Below are positions 1 to 4,790 of a stretch of DNA of 6,080 nucleotides, piece after piece (positions within the stretch are counted from its first letter, which is position 1; each line of letters begins with the position of its first letter). The notes below the pieces were generated by a model, which was given only the letters and a program-made list of their open reading frames with translations, made no database searches and had not been told where the DNA came from. The translations under genes and the position numbers were made by a program. The DNA lies in assembly GCA_002454845.1 (NCBI GenBank), contig DKJQ01000236.1:2376-8455 (forward strand). The letters run 5' to 3'. Source of the DNA: Ignavibacteria bacterium UBA6688. GTDB taxonomy: Bacteria; Bacteroidota; Ignavibacteria; UBA10030.

Positions 1-20
1 TCCAATTGAGCTACAGGCGC
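1..20 (-). tRNA. tRNA 5' end (partial), probably tRNA-Arg
   Basis: Read on the minus strand, the first 20 bases begin with GCGCCTG (the acceptor 5' strand), then TA, then GCTCAATTGGA, the standard start of a tRNA D-arm. The 5' end of the gene is at position 20 and the rest lies left of the window. This opening is typical of bacterial tRNA-Arg, but the anticodon is not visible, so the isoacceptor is a guess. No clear -10/-35 pair is seen just upstream (positions 21-80 read in reverse), so it may belong to a longer transcript. Confidence 0.75.
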
Positions 21-67
21 ATGGTTTCAGATACTCACTTCAATTCTTCTTCTCTGCCCGCTTCGAG

Positions 68-112
68 ATCCCGTTTTCGCTCGCCCCCTTGGGGGGCTTC
101 GCTCAACGGGAT
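68..112. repeat. Nested inverted repeat with C-run/G-run core
   Basis: ATCCCGTT (68-75) pairs exactly with AACGGGAT (105-112). Inside it, GCCCCC (83-88) pairs with GGGGGC (92-97). The two 7-base stretches between the stems (76-82 and 98-104) are both TTCGCTC in the same orientation, so they form a symmetrical internal loop. The result is a two-stem hairpin in either transcript. This modular design suggests a mobile or amplified intergenic repeat, although only one copy is visible in this window. Confidence 0.55.
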
Positions 113-133
113 GCCTGCCCGCTACAGGCGGGC
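113..133. repeat. Overlapping alternative hairpins
   Basis: GCCCGC (117-122) pairs with GCGGGC (128-133) across a 5-base loop. The overlapping GCCTG (113-117) can pair instead with CAGGC (125-129). The two stems exclude each other. They directly abut the larger hairpin ending at 112 and are probably part of the same repeat unit. Confidence 0.5.
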
Positions 134-135
134 TC

Positions 136-207
136 AAAACGGCAACCACTCACTCCGTTCGTGGGCCGTTTTGGCAAGAATGAAACCGCCAGCCTCAGGA
201 AAACGGC
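136..207. repeat. Hairpin AAAACGGC/GCCGTTTT with a third copy
   Basis: AAAACGGC (136-143) and CCAC (146-149) pair with GTGG (161-164) and GCCGTTTT (165-172), giving a nearly continuous 12-bp stem with a 2-base bulge and an 11-base loop. A further AAAACGGC at 200-207 could compete for the same 165-172 partner. There is no T-run directly after a stem, so it is not an obvious terminator. It appears to continue the repeat cluster that begins at 68. Confidence 0.5.
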
Positions 208-581
208 CGGCGACGCAACAAATGTGGGAAAAAATCTCCTCATCTTCAAATGGTTTTTCCGGGGGGGATGAACTTTGCCCCTCGAGCTTGGTGCAAGATA
301 CGAAACCTCCAAAGCAAACCTCTCAAGCCTTTCACGGCGGTGCCTGTCATTATTGAATGATCCTCTCTCCCCGAGTACCGGGGGAAACGAAGACAACAAC
401 CAATTACTTGGTGCGCTTGCCTGGCCAGCTGCCTCGGCGGCAGGCAGACGCGGGATGAACTTCGTGATTGTCTTTCCCCGTTATCGTCACATCTGCGAAC
501 CGACTTCCTTTTCTTGAGAACCTGTCCCACCGCAACCCCCGAGATCAGGCCCAATTCCTCACTTGCTGCTCAGGCACGATA

Positions 582-605
582 TATGAGTGTTTACTCATAC
601 ACTCA
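582..605. promoter_or_regulatory. Putative ArsR operator
   Basis: TATGAGT (582-588) and ACTCATA (593-599) form a perfect 7-bp inverted repeat with a 4-base spacer. A second overlapping pair, TGAGTGT (584-590) with ACACTCA (599-605), is also perfect. The site lies 20 bases upstream of the arsR start codon, where ArsR/SmtB-family repressors usually bind their own promoters at AT-rich dyads. An AT-rich stretch at 578-585 could be part of the -10 region, but no convincing -35 box is present, so the promoter itself is left undefined. Confidence 0.55.
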
Positions 606-624
606 ATTTCGCTAAAGGAGCAGT

Positions 625-951
625 ATGGTGAAAACTCAGGACAGACTTACGGAGATGAAAGCAGAGATCCTCACCGCAATCGCGCATCCGAACAGGATCA
701 AGATTATTGAATATCTGCAAAAGGACGTGTACTGCAACTGTGAACTCGCCCCTGCCATCGGTCTCGAGCAGTCGAACCTCTCGAGGCATCTCAAGATTCT
801 GACGCATGCGGGGATCCTGACGTCGTGGAAGGAGGGGCTCAAGGTCAATTTCAAAGTGGCCGATCCGAGAGTGTTCAAAATTCTTGAATACGCTGAGTCG
901 CTCGCCAGGACGGAGGTGGAGAGCACGCTTGAACTTCTTGAGCAAATCTAA
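625..951 (+). CDS. arsR: ArsR-family metalloid-responsive repressor
   Basis: A 108-residue winged-helix repressor that should bind the upstream dyad and dissociate when As(III) or Sb(III) is bound. Visible features are the family opening around residues 15-31 (AIAHPNRIKIIEYL), the metal-site motif Y-C37-N-C39-E-L at the start of the helix before the recognition helix, the recognition helix at about 47-59 (EQSNLSRHLKIL), and the wing near 63-78 (AGILTSWKEGLKVNFKV). The C-terminal helix probably dimerises. The classical E. coli site is CVCDLC; here the third position is Ala42, leaving only the CxC pair. The ATG is preceded by AAAGGAG (614-620), which fixes the start. It is the first gene of the locus, 44 bases before the next gene. 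Length is normal for the family. The family is certain; the inducer is inferred from the cysteine pair and the arsC/acr3 context. Confidence 0.93.
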   Translation: MVKTQDRLTEMKAEILTAIAHPNRIKIIEYLQKDVYCNCELAPAIGLEQSNLSRHLKILTHAGILTSWKEGLKVNFKVADPRVFKILEYAESLARTEVESTLELLEQI

Positions 952-995
952 TTTCGTTTTTTCGACATCCACTGTAAGAAAGGGGCTGGAATTCT

Positions 996-1244
996 ATGGT
1001 CATCAAAGTGCTGGGACCCGGCTGTATGAACTGCAAAACACTCGAGCGCCGAACCATCGAGGCGCTGGAGACACTGGGCATTCAAGCTACGGTGGACAAA
1101 GTCGTTGACATCGACGTCATGGTATCATATGGCGTGATGCGTACACCCGGCCTCGTCATCGACGAGAAACTGGTCTGGCAGGGGGGCGTGCCGACAGTGG
1201 AAAAGGTCAAGGACCTTATCACGGCACACGTAAAGGTGAAATGA
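996..1244 (+). CDS. Small redox-disulfide thioredoxin-fold protein (TIGR00412-like), copy 1
   Basis: An 82-residue cytoplasmic protein with no signal peptide or membrane segment. It has the compact thioredoxin/glutaredoxin-like fold of the 'redox-active disulfide protein 2' family (Thioredoxin_3, like archaeal MTH895). The active site is G-C10-M-N-C13-K directly after the first beta strand, and the cis-proline is in RTPG (Pro51). It probably donates electrons to, or exchanges thiols with, a partner encoded in the same operon, such as the adjacent permease or ArsC; the partner is not shown by sequence. An AAAGGGG-like ribosome binding site lies at about 979-985. The stop codon is one base before the permease ATG, so translation is probably coupled. 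It is a paralogue of the gene at 2374-2610, and the two bracket the permease. Confidence 0.88.
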   Translation: MVIKVLGPGCMNCKTLERRTIEALETLGIQATVDKVVDIDVMVSYGVMRTPGLVIDEKLVWQGGVPTVEKVKDLITAHVKVK

Positions 1245-1245
1245 C

Positions 1246-2364
1246 ATGAAAGAATGGATGAAGTTTGCGCTGTTGGCGGCGGTGTTTCTGGTGTTCTACT
1301 TCTCCCCCATCGACGCGCCCATCGTCATTCAGTCGATAGCTGCCGGACTGACTTTGCTCCACGAATACGCACGGCTTCATGTGCTCACGTGTCTTGTTCC
1401 GGCGTTCTTCATTGCCGGAACGATTGCTGTGTACGTGAAGAAAGAGGCCGTGTTGCAACTGCTCGGTCCCAAAACTAAAAAATACATCGCCTACCCGATA
1501 GCCAGCGTCTCCGGAGGAATCCTCGCGGTCTGCTCCTGCACCATTCTTCCGTTATTTACAGGGATCTACAAACGTGGAGCGGGGATCGGACCTGCAGTAG
1601 CGTTCCTCTTTGCCGGTCCCGCAATCAACATTACGGCGATCCTCCTCACCGGGAGCGTGCTCGGCTGGGACTTCGCAATGGTTCGGCTGGTTGCCGCGGT
1701 GGTCATTTCGGTGATCGCTGGACTCTTCATGGCACTCCTCTTCCGCGACCATGACAGGAATAACGCAAACGGTACCTTCGCGGCCGGCATGGGGGGAGAT
1801 GTGCCTTATTCCAATGCCACCATCCTGACGTTCTTCCTGCTCCAACTTGGCGTTCTTGTGGTGTTCAGCCTGTCGCTCGATCCCCTGACCAAAGCGGTGC
1901 TCATCGGTTCCATGATTGCGGGGCTGTTGGGCATCCTGTTCTTCAAGTTCCAAAAAGCACACAACCTCGAATGGCTGCGCGAGACATGGGACCTGACGAA
2001 GAAGATCCTCCCCTACCTCTTTGTCGGAGTCTTTATTGCAGGGATGATTGAAGTGGTGCTGCCATCGGAGTTCGTCACGGGGCTCGTCGGACAGAATAGT
2101 TTCATTTCCAACGCCATCGCTTCCACATTCGGCGCGTTCATGTATTTTGCCACCCTCACCGAGGTTCCCATCATCCAGCAATTGATGACGCTCGGTATGG
2201 GACGCGGTCCCGCTCTCACCTTGCTGCTCACCGGAAACGCCCTCAGCTTGCCCAGCATGATTGTGCTGTTCAAAGTGATGGGAAAGAAACAGGCATCGGC
2301 ATACATCCTGACGATCATGATGCTTTCGACATTCGCAGGATGGCTCTTTGGCGAAGTGCTCTAG
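1246..2364 (+). CDS. PF03773 (DUF318/ArsP-like) permease
   Basis: A 372-residue polytopic inner-membrane protein with roughly eight to ten hydrophobic segments. The first half carries the family signature: C96-S-C98-T-I-L-P102, then YKRGAGIGPA and FAGPAIN (residues 122-128). The second half has the matching region TEVP (305-308), GRGPALT and TGNALSLPS, consistent with the two-part architecture of this family. Characterised relatives called ArsP export trivalent organoarsenicals such as methylarsenite. Many members are uncharacterised permeases, so the substrate here is inferred from the ars context, and I give no symbol. A good ribosome binding site, AAAGGTGA (1232-1239), lies inside the end of the preceding gene. 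The hydrophilic loop near residues 167-185 (RDHDRNNANGTF region) is probably cytoplasmic. The CSC motif next to disulfide-exchange proteins suggests a redox- or thiol-dependent step in transport. Confidence 0.88.
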   Translation: MKEWMKFALLAAVFLVFYFSPIDAPIVIQSIAAGLTLLHEYARLHVLTCLVPAFFIAGTIAVYVKKEAVLQLLGPKTKKYIAYPIASVSGGILAVCSCTILPLFTGIYKRGAGIGPAVAFLFAGPAINITAILLTGSVLGWDFAMVRLVAAVVISVIAGLFMALLFRDHDRNNANGTFAAGMGGDVPYSNATILTFFLLQLGVLVVFSLSLDPLTKAVLIGSMIAGLLGILFFKFQKAHNLEWLRETWDLTKKILPYLFVGVFIAGMIEVVLPSEFVTGLVGQNSFISNAIASTFGAFMYFATLTEVPIIQQLMTLGMGRGPALTLLLTGNALSLPSMIVLFKVMGKKQASAYILTIMMLSTFAGWLFGEVL

Positions 2365-2373
2365 GTGGAAACG

Positions 2374-2610
2374 ATGAAGAACATCAAAATCCTAGGCGCA
2401 GGTTGCTCAAAGTGCAAGATGCTCGAAAAACGGTTGCAGGCATTGAAAACCGAGCATGGCCTTGACTTCGATCTCGAGAAGATCACCGACTTGAATGAAA
2501 TCATCTCTTACGGGATTATGATGACGCCGGGTATCGTCATCAACGGCGTAGTGAAAAGTATCGGGACTGTCCCCAAAGACTCACAACTCTTACAATGGAT
2601 CAAGGAGTAG
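2374..2610 (+). CDS. Small redox-disulfide thioredoxin-fold protein (TIGR00412-like), copy 2
   Basis: A 78-residue cytoplasmic thioredoxin-fold protein of the same family as the product of 996-1244. The active site is G-C11-S-K-C14-K and the cis-proline is in MMTPG. I chose the ATG at 2374 over the GTG at 2365: the GTG follows the permease stop directly with no ribosome binding site, whereas AGGTGGA (2363-2369) is well placed for 2374, and the sequence from MKNIKILG aligns with copy 1. The two copies share IK-x-LG, GCxxCK, LE, SYG-x-M and TPG-x-VI, but their helical regions are diverged, so the duplication is old or they were acquired separately. It is likely to work with the permease or the downstream exported thioredoxin. 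Confidence 0.86.
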   Translation: MKNIKILGAGCSKCKMLEKRLQALKTEHGLDFDLEKITDLNEIISYGIMMTPGIVINGVVKSIGTVPKDSQLLQWIKE

Positions 2611-2614
2611 AACA

Positions 2615-3031
2615 ATGACCAGTCAGAAACCCCTTCTTGTCGCTCTGATTGCAGTAGGCGTGTTTTCAGCTATTGTCGCCGGGGAATCAAAGACAAACAA
2701 ATCAACGGGACAATCCGTTGAAAAGACTGAGAGCCCGATCGTGACATTTGTCGAGCTCGGCTCGGTTAACTGCATTCCTTGCCGCCAAATGCAACCGGTG
2801 ATGAAAGCAATCCAGGGAAAGTATGGCTCACAGGTGAACGTGGTGTTCCATGACGTATGGACCGAGGCCGGGAAGCCCGCGGCCAGTCGGTACCGGATTC
2901 GCCTGATACCGACACAGGTATTCCTGGATAAGGAGGGGAACGAGTTCTTCCGTCACGAAGGATTCTTCCCGGAAGCGGAAATCGACAAGCTTCTGCAAAA
3001 GCAGGGTCTGCGGATTAAAAAACAAGGATAA
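2615..3031 (+). CDS. Exported or membrane-anchored thioredoxin
   Basis: A 138-residue protein with an N-terminal hydrophobic segment (about residues 6-22, LLVALIAVGVFSAIVA) acting as signal peptide or anchor, a short polar linker rich in Ser, Thr and Lys (24-41), and a thioredoxin domain. The active site is N-C53-I-P-C56-R and the cis-proline is Pro99 in LIPTQVF. There is no lipobox cysteine, so it is not a lipoprotein. The catalytic domain should face the periplasm, where it could reduce disulfides or oxidised thiol targets using electrons from the CcdA-like protein encoded immediately after it. AAGGAG (2602-2607) is a strong ribosome binding site. The last base of the stop codon is the first base of the next ATG (TAATG), which predicts tight translational coupling. 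Confidence 0.87.
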   Translation: MTSQKPLLVALIAVGVFSAIVAGESKTNKSTGQSVEKTESPIVTFVELGSVNCIPCRQMQPVMKAIQGKYGSQVNVVFHDVWTEAGKPAASRYRIRLIPTQVFLDKEGNEFFRHEGFFPEAEIDKLLQKQGLRIKKQG

Positions 3032-3735
3032 TGCCCTTGAACGAGATTTTTAATGCACTCACCATGGCGATGACCGACGAGTTCGGGATCGCCCTTGCAG
3101 CCGCATTCGGATGGGGCGTGCTGAGCATCCTGCTCAGCCCGTGCCACCTCGCGAGCATCCCACTGGTCGTCGGTTACATTGTCAGGCAAGGTCCCGCAAG
3201 CGCACGCCGATCCGTAGGTCTTTCAGTGACGTTTGCCGTCGGCATACTCATCACGATAGCACTCATTGGAATAATCACTGCCTCCATCGGAAGGATGATG
3301 GGGGATGTCGGGATATGGGGCAATCTGATTGTTGCTGGAGTGTTCCTGGTTGTCGGGCTGTATCTGATGGATGTCATCAGGTTTTCCTGGGGTTCCGTTG
3401 CAGTGAAGCCCATCAAGGGAAAACCATGGGTTGGTGCTCTTGCTCTCGGTTTGATTTTCGGCATCGGATTGGGTCCCTGCACTTTCGCGTACCTTGCCCC
3501 TGTGTTGGGCGTGGTGTTCAGCCTCGCATCAACGAGCATGGCGTCGGCGGTGCTGTTGATTGCAGCCTTTGGAATCGGACACTGTTCGGTCATCGTCGGA
3601 GCGGGGTCGCTCGCCCACACGGTACAGAAATACCTCAACTGGACCGACCAGTCGAAGGGCGCCCTCTGGCTGAAACGGGTCGCGGGGCTCTTTGTGTTGT
3701 TGGCGGGAGTGTATTTCATCTCTACAGCATTTTGA
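3031..3735 (+). CDS. ccdA: CcdA/DsbD-family transmembrane thiol-electron carrier
   Basis: A 234-residue membrane protein with about six hydrophobic segments, the normal size for the CcdA family (DsbD membrane domain). The two redox cysteines sit in the expected symmetrical motifs: S-P37-C38-H-L in the first segment and G-P149-C150-T in the fourth. A third cysteine (C185 in GIGHCSV) is extra. Such proteins pass electrons from cytoplasmic thioredoxin to a periplasmic thioredoxin-like partner; the gene immediately upstream encodes a suitable partner, and two small cytoplasmic thioredoxin-fold proteins are in the same operon. Classical CcdA serves cytochrome c maturation, but nothing else here points to cytochromes, so an ars-specific role is more likely. 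AAGGA (3024-3028) lies only two bases before the ATG, so initiation may rely on coupling. The family call is firm; the symbol denotes the family only. Confidence 0.86.
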   Translation: MPLNEIFNALTMAMTDEFGIALAAAFGWGVLSILLSPCHLASIPLVVGYIVRQGPASARRSVGLSVTFAVGILITIALIGIITASIGRMMGDVGIWGNLIVAGVFLVVGLYLMDVIRFSWGSVAVKPIKGKPWVGALALGLIFGIGLGPCTFAYLAPVLGVVFSLASTSMASAVLLIAAFGIGHCSVIVGAGSLAHTVQKYLNWTDQSKGALWLKRVAGLFVLLAGVYFISTAF

Positions 3736-3800
3736 GGATATGCCAGGGACACCGCGTCCAGCACTTTGCAGCTTATCATTCATGAAGCTTAAGAATTACC

Positions 3801-4084
3801 ATGAAGCGCACCTCTCTTTTCTTTGCATTTGTTCTTTGCAGGGCAACAGGAATCTGCCTTTGACCGCGATGTGAAGCCAGGGCACAAAAAGGCAAGAATG
3901 ACGTGTGGAATGCTGCGGGATATGAAGACGTTCGATCCGCAGAAGATGCTTGAAGGAGTATGCCGCCGACCCACTGTGGAAAACCTACTTCTTGGTTAGC
4001 CGAACACCGCGAAGCTCAACGAACTTCAGAAGCCCTTGATGGACTCATGCGATCAGTGGGTTGCAGCCCTGAATGCTGGCGACA
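3801..4084 (+). pseudogene. Decayed small secreted-protein gene with multiple frameshifts
   Basis: Reading from ATG 3801 gives a convincing signal-peptide start (MKRTSLFFAFVLC), which hits a stop at 3861. A plausible continuation appears in the next frame from 3838 (AGQQESAFDRDVKPGHKK, then DMKTFDPQKM up to about 3948). It then moves frame again at 3950 (LKEYAADPLWKTYFLV), and again at about 4003 (NTAKLNELQKPLMDSCDQW, then VAALNAG). Joined, these give about 95-100 residues of soluble, helical-looking protein, with stops in every single frame. I do not recognise the family. No ribosome binding site is evident. Three compensating shifts argue for a dead gene; sequencing or assembly error in this one stretch is the alternative. 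Confidence 0.5.
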
Positions 4085-4150
4085 GGATATATCCTCACCA
4101 TTATGATCCTCTCGATCGTAGCAGGATTAATTGGAGGCGAACTCTTATAA
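4085..4150 (+). pseudogene. 3' remnant of a second PF03773-type permease gene
   Basis: The frame starting at 4085 encodes G-YILTIM-I-LS-IV-AG-LIG-GE-LL and then stops with TAA at 4148-4150. The intact permease ends with A-YILTIM-M-LS-TF-AG-WLF-GE-VL and a stop at the same point. That is 13 identical residues out of 21, with the stop in the same register. The nucleotides are much more diverged, so this is the tail of a different family member and not a recent copy. Upstream of 4085 the match ends abruptly and the frame is closed by a TGA at 4070-4072. An ATG at 4073 would make a 25-residue membrane peptide, but it has no ribosome binding site. Confidence 0.6.
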
Positions 4151-4158
4151 CTTCCCGT

Positions 4159-4196
4159 AAAAAAACCTGACAGGTCTGCCAGACCTGTCAGATTTT
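4159..4196. terminator. Perfect palindrome, probable bidirectional terminator
   Basis: CTGACAGGTCTG (4167-4178) and CAGACCTGTCAG (4180-4191) are perfect reverse complements around a single central base, giving a 10-bp stem with a 5-base loop in RNA. Seven A residues (4159-4165) precede it and four T residues (4193-4196) follow, so it can act as an intrinsic terminator on either strand, stronger on the minus strand. On the plus strand it would close the upstream operon and its decayed tail before arsC. Similar palindromes built on CCTGACAGGT occur as intergenic repeats in some Bacteroidota, so it may also be a dispersed repeat. Confidence 0.6.
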
Positions 4197-4356
4197 GTGC
4201 CGTTACCAGGACTCTTTCCGTCCTCGACCCCTGTCTTCGTGGCGCAGATGAGGTGATAAAGGTCTTTCCACACGGGTCTTTAGAGTTGAGGATGACAGAT
4301 CTTTCGCGTAGCTTGCTTCATATCGAGTCCCAGCCATCATTCATCAGGTTCCTTCA
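4197..4356. other. Intergenic leader before arsC
   Basis: These 160 bases between the palindrome and the arsC start contain no supported gene. A promoter for arsC-acr3 would be expected here. TTGAGG (4286-4291) followed 17 bases later by TAGCTT (4309-4314) is the best pair I see and it is weak. I find no ArsR-type dyad resembling the one at 582-605, so regulation of arsC-acr3 is unclear. Confidence 0.35.
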
Positions 4357-4788
4357 ATGAAGATTCTCATCCTTTGTACCGGCAACTCCTGCCGTAGCCA
4401 GATGGCGGAGTGGTTTCTCAAATCGTTTGACCCATCGCTGGAGGTCCATTCTGCGGGCACCCACCCTGCCTCTCGCGTTCATCCGAAGGCCATCCAGGTT
4501 ATGAAAGAAGCGGGTGTTTCTCTCGAGGGAGCGTTTCCGAAGAACGTGGACCGCTTCATCGGCGAGCCCTTCGACTACGTCATTACCGTCTGCGACCACG
4601 CGAAGGAAACCTGCCCTGTCTTCACGGGGAAGGTGAAGCATCGGCTTCACATCGGCTTCGACGATCCGGCGGAGGCAACGGGAACAGAGGAAGAGATCAT
4701 GGCCGAATTCAGGAGAATCCGGGATGAGATTCGCCAACGGTTTCATGATTTCTTCACGAGTATTTCGACAACACCCACCAAGGCATAA
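4357..4788 (+). CDS. arsC: Arsenate reductase, thioredoxin-coupled (LMW-PTP fold)
   Basis: A 143-residue cytoplasmic enzyme that reduces arsenate to arsenite. The phosphatase-like P-loop is C7-T-G-N-S-C12-R13-S (the CX5R motif), with Cys7 as nucleophile. The redox pair Cys79 and Cys86 lies in VCDHAKETCPVF, matching the Cys10/Cys82/Cys89 triad of Staphylococcus aureus pI258 ArsC, and DDP (101-103) supplies the general-acid aspartate. The three cysteines pass a disulfide along and are recharged by thioredoxin, so one of the small thioredoxin-fold proteins upstream could serve it. Length is normal. The ribosome binding site is weak (CAGG at 4345-4348). It ends two bases before acr3, forming a two-gene unit separated from the first operon by the decayed interval. 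The family and function are well supported. Confidence 0.95.
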   Translation: MKILILCTGNSCRSQMAEWFLKSFDPSLEVHSAGTHPASRVHPKAIQVMKEAGVSLEGAFPKNVDRFIGEPFDYVITVCDHAKETCPVFTGKVKHRLHIGFDDPAEATGTEEEIMAEFRRIRDEIRQRFHDFFTSISTTPTKA

Positions 4789-4790
4789 CA

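Larger units (their letters stand above)
21..560. other. Gene-free, hairpin-rich intergenic region
   Basis: About 540 bases between the tRNA and the ars operon contain no reading frame I can support. Open frames on both strands are short, lack ribosome binding sites, and encode Arg/Ser/Pro-rich strings with no recognisable fold. The left third is packed with inverted repeats (listed separately), and a further 6-bp one lies at 429-434/442-447. The short string GGGATGAACTT occurs twice, near 265 and 454. This looks like a dispersed intergenic repeat or a decayed region, not coding sequence. Confidence 0.6.

Noticed and set aside
1..20. tRNA as the integration site of a genomic island carrying the ars genes
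   Set aside because: Integrases usually use the 3' half of tRNA genes, but the 5' end faces the ars locus here. No integrase or repeated tRNA fragment is visible in the window.
113..207. CRISPR-like array from the repeated AAAACGGC strings
   Set aside because: The copies are 8 bases long, alternate in orientation and have unequal spacing; they are hairpin arms, not direct repeats with spacers.
103..399. Minus-strand open frame of 98 codons in the tRNA-ars spacer
   Set aside because: Its C-terminal part is simply the translation of the hairpin repeats, there is no ribosome binding site, and the composition is Arg/Pro-rich without a recognisable domain.
952..995. T-run after arsR as a terminator or attenuator
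   Set aside because: The T-run near 956-961 has no G+C-rich stem in front of it, and the next gene follows after only 44 bases.
1552..2181. Long minus-strand open frame (about 209 codons) inside the permease gene
   Set aside because: It is antisense to a well-supported membrane protein. Its product would be a low-complexity Glu/His/Arg-rich string with no fold or ribosome binding site, as expected for the complement of hydrophobic codons.
2365..2373. GTG start at 2365 for the second small thioredoxin-fold protein
   Set aside because: It immediately follows the permease stop with no ribosome binding site. The ATG at 2374 has AGGTGGA at a suitable distance and aligns with the N-terminus of copy 1.
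3174..3779. Minus-strand open frame opposite the ccdA gene, and a plus-strand shifted frame at 3111-3785
   Set aside because: Both overlap the clear CcdA reading frame, have no start signals, and show Arg/Pro/Thr-rich or Cys/His-rich shadow composition.
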